A stretch of DNA of 37,810 nucleotides from Smithella sp. GTDB taxonomy: Bacteria > Desulfobacterota > Syntrophia > Syntrophales > Smithellaceae. The stretch's first letter is position 1, and each line of letters starts with the position of its first letter. Positions 24,978 to 33,863 of this stretch are shown here, in pieces. The stretch is from NCBI GenBank assembly GCA_018056685.1, contig JAGPFC010000024.1, positions 1 to 37,810 on the forward strand. The letters are read 5' to 3'. The notes beneath the pieces were generated by a model. The model made no database searches. It was not told the origin of the DNA and saw only the letters and a list, made by a program, of their open reading frames with translations. Position numbers and translations under genes: made by a program.

Positions 24978-25919
24978 TTATTTTCCAACATTAAAAACCC
25001 GGACAATTCTGGCCGCCTGTGTTTTTCCATCAAAACCGGAAAAACTATGAACAGAAGCCAGCATCTCGGCAACCGCCAGCAGTGATCCGCCATGTGTGAA
25101 TTTTATCATATCACCGGCTTTAAGCAAGGGAAGATCATGCTTTTTGAGCATTTCCACAGAAGGCTGCCAGCCGTTACGCAGTTTTACCGCGGAATGATCT
25201 TCCAGTTCAATTGTGGTAACCAGCGGTAACAGTTCTGTCATTGGCAATATCCTTCTGGCCAGTTCTTCTTTTTGATTATTGCCCGCATATCCATTTAAAT
25301 CCAAAGCCGTTTTTTCTGAAAAAATTCCGCTCTGTAACCGGCGCAGAGTGCTTAAACACGCCCCGGTTCTCAGAACGTCGCCGATATCCGAGCATAGCGT
25401 TCTGATGTAAGTACCCTTGGAGCAGGCGACCCGGAAAGTCACCCGGGGAAAGGATACAGATTCAACAACAATACTGTGTATAGTAACTTCTCTCGGTTGT
25501 AACTCCGGCAGCACACCTTTTCTGGCCCATTTGTACAAAGGCTTACCCTGGTATTTCACCGCTGAATAGGCGGGCGGGAGCTGTTTTATTTTCCCCGTCA
25601 TCCTGTTGATAACCGATTTGATCTCCTCTTCGGAAACAAGATGATCCGATTGCCCGATGATTTTCCCCTCAATATCCATGGTTTCTGTTTTGACACCCAG
25701 CAACATCGTCGCCCGGTATTCCTTGTCTTCTCCCGTCAGAAAACCGGCCAGTTTTGTCGCCTCATTCAGACAGACCGGAAGAACGCCGGTAGCCAACGGA
25801 TCAAGCGTTCCCGTATGGCCGGCTTTTTTGACCCCCAACGCTTTTTTGACCGCCATGACAACATCATGCGAAGTTTTGCCCGCCGGTTTGTCAATCACTA
25901 TCACGCCATCCATCATCAT
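24978..25919 (-). CDS. truB: tRNA pseudouridine(55) synthase
   Basis: TruB makes pseudouridine 55 in the T-loop of tRNAs. The catalytic aspartate D40 sits in GHTGTLDPLATGVLPV, and the KxYRATMLLG and CSKGTYIRTLCSDIG motifs are present, followed by a PUA-like C-terminal domain. The start is one of three successive ATG codons that overlap the nrnA stop (TAATG), so the two genes are coupled. Confidence 0.95.
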   Translation of the reverse strand: MMMDGVIVIDKPAGKTSHDVVMAVKKALGVKKAGHTGTLDPLATGVLPVCLNEATKLAGFLTGEDKEYRATMLLGVKTETMDIEGKIIGQSDHLVSEEEIKSVINRMTGKIKQLPPAYSAVKYQGKPLYKWARKGVLPELQPREVTIHSIVVESVSFPRVTFRVACSKGTYIRTLCSDIGDVLRTGACLSTLRRLQSGIFSEKTALDLNGYAGNNQKEELARRILPMTELLPLVTTIELEDHSAVKLRNGWQPSVEMLKKHDLPLLKAGDMIKFTHGGSLLAVAEMLASVHSFSGFDGKTQAARIVRVFNVGK

Positions 25920-26869
25920 TACAGTTCCCTTACCGCCTGGATAATCTGTGATTTGATGGTTTCAATATCCCCCTTCATCCAACAGGAAGAGGCGTGAATA
26001 TGACCGCCGCCGCCGAATTTTTTGGCCACCTTTTCTACATTAAACTTGGCTTTGGAACGCAAGCTCAGTTTGAAATGATCTTCTCCCCTCTGTGTGTAAA
26101 GAACCGATACTTCAATGCCCAGGACCGTGCGTGGAATATCCACAAATCCTTCCGTGTGTTCCCAGGCCGCTCCGGTCTCCTGCAAGTCTTTCTGCGTAAC
26201 AACCATGGATCCGATTTTATTTTCCAGATCCAGAGACAAGGTTGATAACGCTTTCGCCAACAGCTTCAGTCTTGCCGGAGAGTCGCTTTCGTAAATACCT
26301 TCCGCTATACGCTGGGGATTAGCGCCCTCTCCCACCAGAACACCGGCAGCCATAAAAGTTTCTTTCGTTGTGCTGGAATAACGAAAACTTCCGGTATCGG
26401 TAATAATCGCCGCATATAGGTTCGTGCAGATATCCCTGGTCATTTTAATGCGCATTTCCTGCATGAGACGAAAGACCAGCTCTCCTGTGGAACTGGCTTT
26501 GGCATCCAGCATTTTCAAAGGACAAAAACCGTTGTTTGAAACATGATGATCAATATTAATCAGTTTTTTAATTTTTCTGAGCCTGTCCGCTTCTTCACCC
26601 ACTCTGCTCAAATCACTGCAATCCAGAACGACACAGGTGTCATACTGTTCGATATTGGTGAGGCTGTGCGTGATGTGATGAGCGGCGGGCAAAAACTGGT
26701 ACCGTTCAGGCGTGCGATCCTGATTATAAACAACCGCCTTCTTACCCATGTCTCTGAGCATGAGGTAAAAAGCCAGCTCCGATCCCAGAGCGTCACCATC
26801 CAGTCGCACATGAGCGGTAATTAAAAAACTCTGCCCTTCATGGATTGCTTTGATAATATCACTGATCAT
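25919..26869 (-). CDS. nrnA: DHH/DHHA1 phosphoesterase, NrnA-like oligoribonuclease / pAp phosphatase
   Basis: This family degrades short oligoribonucleotides and often 3'-phosphoadenosine 5'-phosphate. The motifs AHVRLDGDALGS, VVLDCSDLSR, INIDHHVSN and ITDTGSFRYSS form the Mn-binding DHH domain. The DHHA1 domain ends with KFGGGGHIHASSC. I start at the ATG at 26869 because AGGA lies about eight bases upstream; a longer frame to 26911 would run further into rbfA. The chosen start overlaps the rbfA end by 11 bases. The order rbfA-nrnA-truB is common. Confidence 0.9.
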   Translation of the reverse strand: MISDIIKAIHEGQSFLITAHVRLDGDALGSELAFYLMLRDMGKKAVVYNQDRTPERYQFLPAAHHITHSLTNIEQYDTCVVLDCSDLSRVGEEADRLRKIKKLINIDHHVSNNGFCPLKMLDAKASSTGELVFRLMQEMRIKMTRDICTNLYAAIITDTGSFRYSSTTKETFMAAGVLVGEGANPQRIAEGIYESDSPARLKLLAKALSTLSLDLENKIGSMVVTQKDLQETGAAWEHTEGFVDIPRTVLGIEVSVLYTQRGEDHFKLSLRSKAKFNVEKVAKKFGGGGHIHASSCWMKGDIETIKSQIIQAVREL

Positions 26870-27221
26870 TCTTTTTTTCCTGACTGTTGATCTGAGCCAG
26901 CAATTTTTCAATGCGGTTACCGTAACCGAAAGACGTGTCGTGAATAAACATCAGTTCCGGCACAAAACGTAACTGCAAACGCTTGCCCAGTTCCCGCCTG
27001 ATAAAACCGGCGGCCTGGGTCAGGCCCGCCTTGATTTCCGGGGAACAATCATCCTTTCCCATTTCCACAAAATAAATTTTCGCGTTGCGCAAATCATCCG
27101 ATATCTTGACCGCTGTGACGGTAACCGAATGCAGGCGCGGATCCTTGACTTCCTTGCTGATAATTTCAGACATATCCGTCCTGATTAATTCAGCGACTCT
27201 ATCCGCTCTTTTAAAACTCAT
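26859..27221 (-). CDS. rbfA: Ribosome-binding factor A
   Basis: RbfA is a KH-like factor for late 30S maturation and cold adaptation. The start SFKRADRVAELIRTDMSEII, the middle KISDDLRNAKIYF and the end VPELMFIHDTSFGYGNRIEKLL are diagnostic. It is 120 residues long, overlaps the upstream ylxP-like gene by 11 bases, and sits in the nusA-infB cluster as usual. Confidence 0.95.
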   Translation of the reverse strand: MSFKRADRVAELIRTDMSEIISKEVKDPRLHSVTVTAVKISDDLRNAKIYFVEMGKDDCSPEIKAGLTQAAGFIRRELGKRLQLRFVPELMFIHDTSFGYGNRIEKLLAQINSQEKKNDQ

Positions 27222-27549
27222 CGTCCTTACTTATTGCTCTATCGGTTGATTCCAGAAAGCTGGAAACAACCATCACTTCCGTTTTAGTATCCAGGATTTC
27301 GGCGACCTGAAGATTTTCTATAAATCTTAACAGATGATCAACTTTACCGTTAATGTAACGCGATTCGTTGCCGACAACCGCAAAAGATATTTCGGAAAAT
27401 TGATGATTATCGAGCCTGCCCGTTTCCGCGATGGAAACATTAAATTCATTTTGTGTACGCTTTAAAATCCTGTTTAAAATGCTTCTTTTACTTTTTAAAG
27501 AACCGCTTTCCGGAATTCTCAGATGAATTGTACCGTACCCGACAACCAT
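27211..27549 (-). CDS. DUF503 / YlxP-like protein
   Basis: This 112-residue protein has the DUF503 pattern IHLRIPESGSLKSKRSILNRIL and VSIAETGRLDNHQFSEISFAVVG. Such genes nearly always lie between infB and rbfA, and a role near ribosome assembly has been suggested for the family, but the biochemical function is not established. It overlaps rbfA by 11 bases. Confidence 0.88.
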   Translation of the reverse strand: MVVGYGTIHLRIPESGSLKSKRSILNRILKRTQNEFNVSIAETGRLDNHQFSEISFAVVGNESRYINGKVDHLLRFIENLQVAEILDTKTEVMVVSSFLESTDRAISKDDEF

Positions 27550-27638
27550 AAAATTTCTCCCGGAAAACGTATATGGAAGAAAAATTAAAATTACTGTTCA
27601 TCGTACAATGCCCCGGCGGGTCATCGTTTTTGATCCTG

Positions 27639-30299
27639 CTATTCTAATTTCTTTTCCAGTTTTTCCGTATAATAAGCTTCAATAATATCACCCGGATGAA
27701 TATCATTAAACCCTTCTATGCTGATGCCGCATTCGAAACCTGCCATGACTTCTCTGGCATCATCTTTGAAGCGTTTCAGCGATAAAATCTTTCCGTCGAA
27801 AACCACAACGCCGTCGCGCAACAGTTTCAGATTGTTACTGCGCATGATTTTGCCGTCCGTCACCATGCAACCGGCAATCGTGCCGACCTTGGGTACCTTG
27901 AACAGTTCACGGACTTCAGCTCTGCCCTGAACAACCTCTTTATATTCCGGTTCCAGAAGACCCTCCATCGCCGCCCGTACATCAGCAATGACATTGTAAA
28001 TAATATCATAGAGTTTAATGTCCACGCCTTCCTGCTGGGCAACCTCAACCACCCGCGCGTCCGGCCGAACGTTAAAGCCGATAATGATCGCCTGCGAAGC
28101 GGAAGCCAGCAAAACATCCGTCTCGCTGATGGCACCGGTGGAACTGTGGATAATTCTGAGTTTGATATCATCCGTGGAAAGCTTGTTCAAAGCATCGGAG
28201 ATCGCCTCGATGGACCCCTGGACATCCCCTTTGATGATCACATTGCATTCTTTTACGCCTTCTTTCATTCTCTGATAAAGTTGTTCCAGCGTCACTTTGG
28301 AGAATGAAGAAAGTTCTTTTTCCCTGGCCTTCCTGGTCCAGTAATCGGAAATGCTGCGTGCTTTCTTTTCATCCTCGACACCGAAGAATTCCGCGCCGGT
28401 TTGCGGAACGCTGGAAAAGCCGATAACCTCCACGGGCATGGAAGGACCGGCTTCCTTGATGCGTTTGCCCTGATCGTTGATCATCGCCCGCACACGGCCG
28501 AACTCGGTTTTGGATACAAAAGCATCGCCTTCCCTTAGCGTACCTTCCTGGATCAAGACGGTCGCAACAGGCCCGCGGCCTCTATCCAGCTTCGCTTCAA
28601 TAATAATGCCGCGCACGGGGCGGTCGGGATCCGCTTTCAATTCCATCACATCAGCCTGCAGCAGTATCATTTCCAGCAATTCTTCGATATTGATTTTCTT
28701 TTTGGCTGACACCTCGCAGAAAATCGTATCGCCACCCCACTGTTCGGATAAAAGACCGTGTTCGGTCAGGGCCTGTTTAATTTTTTCCGGATCCGCGCCG
28801 GGTTTGTCAATTTTATTGATCGCCACAATAATGGGCACGCCCGCAACCTTGGCATGATGAATGGCTTCAACGGTTTGATTCATGACACCGTCATCGGCCG
28901 CCACAATTAACACAACGATATCAGTCACCTGCGCACCGCGCGCCCGCATCGCCGTAAACGCTTCATGTCCGGGAGTATCCAGAAAAACGATGTCCCGGTC
29001 GTTAATGTGAACGTGGTAGGCGCCGATGGCCTGGGTAATACCACCCGTTTCTCCATCCGTAACATTGGTCTGTCTTATCGCATCCAGCAAAGACGTTTTC
29101 CCGTGATCAACGTGTCCCATAATGGTGACGACCGGAGCACGCGGCTTGAGATTTTCCGGTATGGACGGCGACTTTAAAGCGGTTTCATCAAATTCAACTT
29201 CTGCCGGTTCAATCTGAAAACTGAACTCCGAAGCGACAAGCGTGGCCGTATCGTAATCAATAGCCTGATTGATGGTCGCCATCACCCCCATGGACATCAA
29301 CTTGTTGATGATTTCACTGACTTTAATGCCCATTCGTTTGGCCAGTTCGCCGACGGTGATTGTTTCTCCAATTTTAATACGCCGTTTGATCGCCTTGGGA
29401 ACGGTAATCTCCGTCTTTTTCATTTTGACCGGGGCGGCTTTTTTGGCCTCCCGCCATTTGCTAAAGACAACCTCCTGATCTTCGTCCTGTTTCTTGAGCC
29501 TTTTTTCTATCCTCTTTTCTAAAATCTTTTTGGTCGGTACCTTCTTTTCTTCTTCAATAAAGACCTCGACCTGGTATTTGCCCTTCTTTTTAGGCTTTTC
29601 CGCCAAAGGCGCCGGGGCTCTCTCGCCCGGCTTCAGCGGAGCTTTGAGCGGTGCAACCTTGCCGGCTTCCGGCCTGGTAATTCTATGTTTGCTAATGATC
29701 GTCGGCTTTTCCGCCGGTAAAACGGGTTGTTTAACAGGTGCAGCCGGTGTTTCTTTTGGAGGATGAACTGCCGGCACTTCTTTGATTTCCTCTCTTGGAA
29801 TCTTTTCCGCGGCGGGACCTTTTTCTTCCGGAGGATGCATAACCGGAACCGGTTTAACCTCAACCTTTGATATCTTTTCCGCGGGTTTTGCGGCTTCCGC
29901 TTTACCTGTCTTCTCGGCCGTCGGTTCCGTCTGAACTTCAACCGGTTTCTCTTTCTTGATTTTTTCTTCTTTTTCCGGCAGCGCTTTTTTAATCTTTTCT
30001 TCCGCGGATTCTTTTTCCGGAATCTTCGTTTCTTCAACAGGGGCGGGTTTTTCCTCCGGTGGTTTTTCCACTGCGGTCACAACAGTACGGCGTCTGATGA
30101 CCGTGGTTTTTATTCTTTGCTCGACAACCTCGCGAAGTTCACCGGCGGTCAGCTCTTTTTTCGCTCTCTCATAATCACTCTCATCCAGAGTAGAGGAAGC
30201 CGACTTCACTGAAATGCCGATTTTTTCCAAACGAGCGATCAGAACCTTGCTCTCCAGACCCAGCTCTTTGGCCAGTTCATGAATCCGCTTTTTAGGCAT
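27639..30299 (-). CDS. infB: Translation initiation factor IF-2
   Basis: IF-2 is the GTPase that brings initiator tRNA to the 30S subunit. The N-terminus has the IF2 helix motif [24 protein letters not shown] long Glu/Lys/Pro/Ala-rich linker follows (about residues 60-260), with repeats such as AVHPPKE and VMHPPEEKG. The G domain starts near residue 393 with GHVDHGKT, then DTPGHEAF and NKIDKP, followed by domains II to IV. I chose the ATG at 30299, with GGAG about ten bases upstream, over an in-frame TTG at 30305. It lies downstream of nusA; the ylxR and L7Ae-like genes often found between them are absent. Confidence 0.96.
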   Translation of the reverse strand: MPKKRIHELAKELGLESKVLIARLEKIGISVKSASSTLDESDYERAKKELTAGELREVVEQRIKTTVIRRRTVVTAVEKPPEEKPAPVEETKIPEKESAEEKIKKALPEKEEKIKKEKPVEVQTEPTAEKTGKAEAAKPAEKISKVEVKPVPVMHPPEEKGPAAEKIPREEIKEVPAVHPPKETPAAPVKQPVLPAEKPTIISKHRITRPEAGKVAPLKAPLKPGERAPAPLAEKPKKKGKYQVEVFIEEEKKVPTKKILEKRIEKRLKKQDEDQEVVFSKWREAKKAAPVKMKKTEITVPKAIKRRIKIGETITVGELAKRMGIKVSEIINKLMSMGVMATINQAIDYDTATLVASEFSFQIEPAEVEFDETALKSPSIPENLKPRAPVVTIMGHVDHGKTSLLDAIRQTNVTDGETGGITQAIGAYHVHINDRDIVFLDTPGHEAFTAMRARGAQVTDIVVLIVAADDGVMNQTVEAIHHAKVAGVPIIVAINKIDKPGADPEKIKQALTEHGLLSEQWGGDTIFCEVSAKKKINIEELLEMILLQADVMELKADPDRPVRGIIIEAKLDRGRGPVATVLIQEGTLREGDAFVSKTEFGRVRAMINDQGKRIKEAGPSMPVEVIGFSSVPQTGAEFFGVEDEKKARSISDYWTRKAREKELSSFSKVTLEQLYQRMKEGVKECNVIIKGDVQGSIEAISDALNKLSTDDIKLRIIHSSTGAISETDVLLASASQAIIIGFNVRPDARVVEVAQQEGVDIKLYDIIYNVIADVRAAMEGLLEPEYKEVVQGRAEVRELFKVPKVGTIAGCMVTDGKIMRSNNLKLLRDGVVVFDGKILSLKRFKDDAREVMAGFECGISIEGFNDIHPGDIIEAYYTEKLEKKLE

Positions 30300-30337
30300 G
30301 CGCAAAAATCTCCATATTAAATTTCTTAAAGTTCAAA

Positions 30338-31609
30338 TTACGAATCACTTTTGTTGCCGGCAATTTCGTCACTTAAAATTTTCCCGGCATCTTCAATCCA
30401 TTGCTGAGCGGTCTTTTCACCGACACCGGGAATCTCAGACAGTTTTTCCGGTTCCGTGGCGGCAACCATCGCCAGACTTTTAATGCCTTTGCTGAAGAGC
30501 TTTTCCGCCATGGCCGGACCGATTCCGGCAAGTTTGGTCAGATCCGTCTGACTGTCTTTGCCTTCTTCCTGGGCCTGAGCCATCGATTCGCTCTTCATGT
30601 CAATATTCCACCCGGTGAGTTTCACCGCTAGGCGCACGTTTTGACCGTTTTTCCCGATGGCGAGAGAAAGCTGATCATCGGGAACAATCACTGTCATGGT
30701 TTTGTTTTCATCATCAATAAACACCCGGTTGACCTTAGCGGGAGAAAGAGCACTGCTGACATATTTGGCGGCATCATCACTGTAGGGAATGATATCAATC
30801 TTTTCACCGCGCAATTCCTGGACCACACTTTGGACACGCGCGCCCCTCATTCCCACGCATGCACCCACCGGATCAATATCCTTATCTTTGGAGCGGACGG
30901 CAATTTTTCCTCTCTTGCCCGGCTCGCGGGCCACATTGAGAATATCGATCAATCCTTCTGAGATTTCAGGCACTTCCACTTCAAACAGCGCTTTTAAAAA
31001 TGCCGGATGAGTCCGGGAAAGAATGATCTGCAATCCCTTGGTGCTTTTTTTCACCTCTACGATATAAGCGCGGATTCTTTCACCGCGTTTATACGCTTCA
31101 CGGTGGATCTGTTCTGCCGGTGGTACGATGCCCTCCGCGCGTCCGAGATTGACGACAATACTGCCGCCTTCAAATCTCTGTACAAAACCGTTGACCAGCT
31201 CACCCTTGCGGTCTTTATATTCTTCGTATATGTTATCGCATTCCGCATCCTTGACTCTTTGAATAATGATCTGTTTGGCCAACTGTACGGCAATCCTTCC
31301 GAAAGCGCTGGTTTCAATTTTCATTCCCAGACTATCTCCGGGTTCGGCCCCTTCATCCAGTGTTCTCCTTGCATCTTCCTTGGAAATCTGTGTCTCCGGA
31401 TGCAGAACCTTGTCCACAACCGTTTTGAACTGGAAAACCTCAATCTCTCCGGTTTCATCATTATAGTGGGCTTCTACCTCCACATTCTGTCCTAATTTTT
31501 TCTTGGCAGCCGTAAGCATCGCCTCTTCGAGGGCTCCGACAATAATCTCCTTATTGATACCCCTGTCCTTACCCATCTGTTCGATCAGACGTTTAAGTTC
31601 TGGCAACAT
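30338..31609 (-). CDS. nusA: Transcription termination/antitermination protein NusA
   Basis: NusA binds RNA polymerase and modulates pausing, termination and antitermination. The order is an N-terminal polymerase-binding domain (about 1-125), an S1 domain (about 133-200, GFVQRFEGGSIVVNLGRAEG) and two KH domains (GACVGMRGARVQSV, LAIGKNGQNVRLA). A C-terminal helix-hairpin-helix tail (about 355-415, LAGIGPAMAEKL and IPGVGEKTAQQW) replaces the two acidic repeats of E. coli NusA. GGAGG precedes the ATG. Confidence 0.96.
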   Translation of the reverse strand: MLPELKRLIEQMGKDRGINKEIIVGALEEAMLTAAKKKLGQNVEVEAHYNDETGEIEVFQFKTVVDKVLHPETQISKEDARRTLDEGAEPGDSLGMKIETSAFGRIAVQLAKQIIIQRVKDAECDNIYEEYKDRKGELVNGFVQRFEGGSIVVNLGRAEGIVPPAEQIHREAYKRGERIRAYIVEVKKSTKGLQIILSRTHPAFLKALFEVEVPEISEGLIDILNVAREPGKRGKIAVRSKDKDIDPVGACVGMRGARVQSVVQELRGEKIDIIPYSDDAAKYVSSALSPAKVNRVFIDDENKTMTVIVPDDQLSLAIGKNGQNVRLAVKLTGWNIDMKSESMAQAQEEGKDSQTDLTKLAGIGPAMAEKLFSKGIKSLAMVAATEPEKLSEIPGVGEKTAQQWIEDAGKILSDEIAGNKSDS

Positions 31610-31680
31610 TTGAAAATTCCTCCCTTTTTCGCTGATATGATATAGAATGTCAGCCTGCTGGCGTTATTCCCTTTTAAATA

Positions 31681-32151
31681 TTATCCGACATCGGCAAGAT
31701 TGGCTTTTAAAATGTCCTGCCTCGGAATTCGATAAACTTTTCCGGCCACATCCACCAAAACAAATTTCCGGCCCGCTTCTTCTATGGAATCCACCAGAAT
31801 ACCGTGAAAGTTTTTTACACCATCGATTTTAGCTATTGTCTTAATATTCACTTTGGAGTTCCTGTATTTCAGAAAATCCACGTCCCGCGATATCGGGCGG
31901 TCAAAGCCGGGTGAAGAGACCTCGAGTGTGTAAGAACCGTTAATCACCTCACGGATATCAAAAATATCACCCAGCTGATCACTGACATTGGCGCAATCAT
32001 CAAGCGTGATACCGCCTTCCTTATCCAGAAAAAGACGTATAATCCAGCGTGTATGCATTTTCACGCATTCCACATGGATCAATTCCATTCCTTCCGCAAC
32101 AACAACAGGTTCGGCAAGCTGCCAGATTTTTTCTTTTACTTCAAAATCCAT
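31681..32151 (-). CDS. rimP: Ribosome maturation factor RimP
   Basis: RimP assists early 30S assembly. Typical segments are VVAEGMELIHVECVK, LDDCANVSDQLGDIFD and the hallmark YTLEVSSPGFDRPI. I chose the ATG at 32151 over a GTG at 32157; neither has a strong ribosome site. It is the first gene of the rimP-nusA-infB run, and a strong terminator hairpin ends about ten bases before it, so its expression probably depends on readthrough. Confidence 0.95.
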   Translation of the reverse strand: MDFEVKEKIWQLAEPVVVAEGMELIHVECVKMHTRWIIRLFLDKEGGITLDDCANVSDQLGDIFDIREVINGSYTLEVSSPGFDRPISRDVDFLKYRNSKVNIKTIAKIDGVKNFHGILVDSIEEAGRKFVLVDVAGKVYRIPRQDILKANLADVG

Positions 32152-32159
32152 AAACACTC

Positions 32160-32189
32160 AAAAAATAAAAAAGTGGGCAAGAGCCCACT
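32160..32189 (-). terminator. Intrinsic terminator / attenuator directly upstream of rimP
   Basis: On the minus strand AGTGGGC (32189-32183) pairs perfectly with GCCCACT (32178-32172) around a TCTT loop, followed at once by TTTTTTATTTTT (32171-32160). It is a textbook terminator placed between the tRNA remnant and rimP. Confidence 0.85.
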
Positions 32190-32227
32190 CATCAATACGA
32201 CCTTATCGATGGTTTCACATTTTTGCT

Positions 32228-32255
32228 AGCATATCCCCCGGGACAAAGCAAGCAA
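32228..32255 (-). promoter_or_regulatory. Candidate promoter of the rimP-nusA-infB leader
   Basis: On the minus strand TTGCTT (32255-32250) is followed after 16 bases by TATGCT (32233-32228). Transcription from here would make a leader of about 40 bases and then meet the terminator before rimP. Other gene-free DNA at 32256-32407 holds short hairpins (CCCGA/TCGGG, ACTCG/CGAGT near 32370-32400) but no gene. Confidence 0.4.
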
Positions 32256-32407
32256 AAAGATTACGGCGGATCAGAGCCTTTTCTATAAAAAAAGCGTATA
32301 AATTATCCGCCTCATTATCCCTTTTGTGCTTCGCACGGGGGCTAATTCCACTTGCGCTTCGAACTTCGACCCGATAAATCGGGACTCGTTCTCAGCGAGT
32401 GTCATTA

Positions 32408-32456
32408 TGGAGCGGGCGACCGGGCTCGAACCGGCGACGTCCAGCTTGGGAAGCTG
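32408..32456 (-). tRNA. 3' fragment of tRNA-Gly(CCC), the displaced half at an element attachment site
   Basis: The minus strand reads from the anticodon arm through the T arm to an encoded CCA end. The loop is TTCCCAA (anticodon CCC), the T loop is TTCGAGC, and the 3' acceptor strand is CGCCCGC followed by T and CCA. The 5' half (acceptor 5' strand GCGGGCG, D arm) is missing: upstream of the anticodon stem the sequence becomes AT-rich DNA that cannot form a D arm. This is what integration into a tRNA gene leaves behind, because the element restores the intact tRNA at its other end. It is not expected to make a functional tRNA. Confidence 0.88.
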
Positions 32457-32460
32457 AAAA
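32410..32460. other. attL/attR: element boundary at the tRNA-Gly anticodon stem
   Basis: Chromosomal identity to tRNA-Gly runs from the CCA end to about 32456. Element-like AT-rich DNA begins at about 32457, and an integrase gene reading away from the tRNA starts 180 bases further on. The matching copy of this segment should flank the far end of the element, outside the window. Confidence 0.75.
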
Positions 32461-32547
32461 CAATGGTTTTTCATTAATTTCCTTTTACATACTCAACATA
32501 ACTATAATTCAAGTAATATCAATATCATAGATATACAAACATTGCCC

Positions 32548-32575
32548 TTGACATACTTTAAAAAAAGTTTATATT
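32548..32575 (+). promoter_or_regulatory. Promoter of the integrase gene
   Basis: A perfect TTGACA (32548-32553) and TATATT (32570-32575) are separated by 16 bases. Just downstream, GGTTGGAAAT occurs twice in direct orientation (32585-32594 and 32597-32606), overlapping the expected transcription start. A repressor or the integrase itself could bind there. Confidence 0.65.
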
Positions 32576-32635
32576 CAAGTTATAGGTTGGAAATAGGGTT
32601 GGAAATTAACAAGGCTTTCTAAGTGGGGAGGGGAT

Positions 32636-33817
32636 ATGGAAAGGCATAAGACAGGATACACCGGCGTTTATTATCGCGTGGCTGACCGTCTAAGCAAGAA
32701 AGGCGAGGAAAAAATATTCTATATCGTCTTCAAAAAGAACGGCAAAGTCTATGAAGAAAAGGTTGGCCGTCAATATGCCGATGAAATGACACCGGCACAG
32801 GCGAACATTATAAGATCCGCAAGGATTGACGGAAAGCAACAATCCCGGAAAGAGATCAGAGAGCAAGTAAAAGCCGCAAAGATAGCAGAGGCCGGGAAAA
32901 TGACTTTGTCACGCCTCTGGGATGAATATAAAAAGAATAAACCGGAATCTAAATCAATACGAACAGACCGGGCAAATTTTGAAAAGCACCTGAAGCCAGA
33001 CTTGGGGAATAAAGAACCGCACAAGATCATAAGGCTCGATGTTGATCGATTGCGTGTCAAGCTGCAAAAGAATTTAAAACCGCAAACAGTCAAGCACGTT
33101 TTCGGCTTGCTTAAACGATTAGTCAATTTTGGGGTGTCCCGGCAATTATGCCAAAACCTAAATTTCAAACTTGATCCGATAAAAGTTGATAATCAGAAAA
33201 CGGAAGACTTAACACCGGAACAACTGAAGAAACTATTAACAGCCATTGACAATTCAACCGATATTATGGCCGCAAACATTATGCGCCTTGCTCTTTATAC
33301 CGGTATGCGCCGGGGGGAAATGTTCAAGCTGAAATGGACTGACATTGATTTTCAGCGCGGTTTTATTTCAATCAGAAATCCAAAGGGCGGTGTCAGTCAG
33401 AAAATCCCTATGAATGAACAGGCAAGGCACGTTTTAGAGAATCACCCCAAAACACAAATTAAGAAAGACAAGGACAATCCAAAATATTCTGAATATATAT
33501 TTGTGGGGATTGGCGGCAAGCCTTTTACGGAAATATGGCGGCGTGTTAATCCTATCAAAGAAGCGGCGGAATTGCCGGAAGACTTTCGGGTGTTACATGG
33601 TTTAAGACATACTTACGCTTCAATGCTTGCTTCAAGTGGCAAGGTTGACCTATACACCTTGCAAAAGCTATTGACTCATAAATCACCGATTATGACACAA
33701 AGATATGCACATCTTAGGGATGAGGCATTAAAGAACGCTTCAACATTGGCCGGGCAGATCATTGACGCGGCAACGGAAACAAACGTGGTTGAATTGCCAA
33801 AAGAAGAACAGGGATAG
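32636..33817 (+). CDS. Tyrosine recombinase / site-specific integrase
   Basis: This 393-residue phage-type integrase catalyses insertion and excision of the element. The N-terminal arm-binding region (1-75) and the core-binding SAM-like domain (about 90-185) precede the catalytic domain. That domain carries the arginine of YTGMRRGE, the LHGLRHTYAS box (His-x-x-Arg), a histidine in THKS and the nucleophilic tyrosine in TQRYAHL. A GGGGAGGGG ribosome site precedes the ATG. Its position next to a truncated tRNA-Gly explains the integration site. Confidence 0.94.
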   Translation: MERHKTGYTGVYYRVADRLSKKGEEKIFYIVFKKNGKVYEEKVGRQYADEMTPAQANIIRSARIDGKQQSRKEIREQVKAAKIAEAGKMTLSRLWDEYKKNKPESKSIRTDRANFEKHLKPDLGNKEPHKIIRLDVDRLRVKLQKNLKPQTVKHVFGLLKRLVNFGVSRQLCQNLNFKLDPIKVDNQKTEDLTPEQLKKLLTAIDNSTDIMAANIMRLALYTGMRRGEMFKLKWTDIDFQRGFISIRNPKGGVSQKIPMNEQARHVLENHPKTQIKKDKDNPKYSEYIFVGIGGKPFTEIWRRVNPIKEAAELPEDFRVLHGLRHTYASMLASSGKVDLYTLQKLLTHKSPIMTQRYAHLRDEALKNASTLAGQIIDAATETNVVELPKEEQG

Positions 33818-33863
33818 AAGAAAAAGAATAGCTTATAGTAAACGCTTAATGAAAGGGGATGCA

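Noticed and set aside
32283..32474. Small minus-strand open frame through the tRNA region (contains KLDVAGSSPVARS)
   Set aside because: The peptide is the translation of the tRNA anticodon and T arms, a common annotation artefact.
32457..32520. Possible tRNA 5' half continuing from the tRNA-Gly fragment
   Set aside because: The sequence is AT-rich and lacks the D-arm GG and the acceptor strand GCGGGCG needed to pair with CGCCCGC.
33762..33863. Longer start for the Fic gene inside the integrase coding region
   Set aside because: The added residues are translated from the integrase 3' end in another frame, and a strong ribosome site precedes the ATG at 33864.
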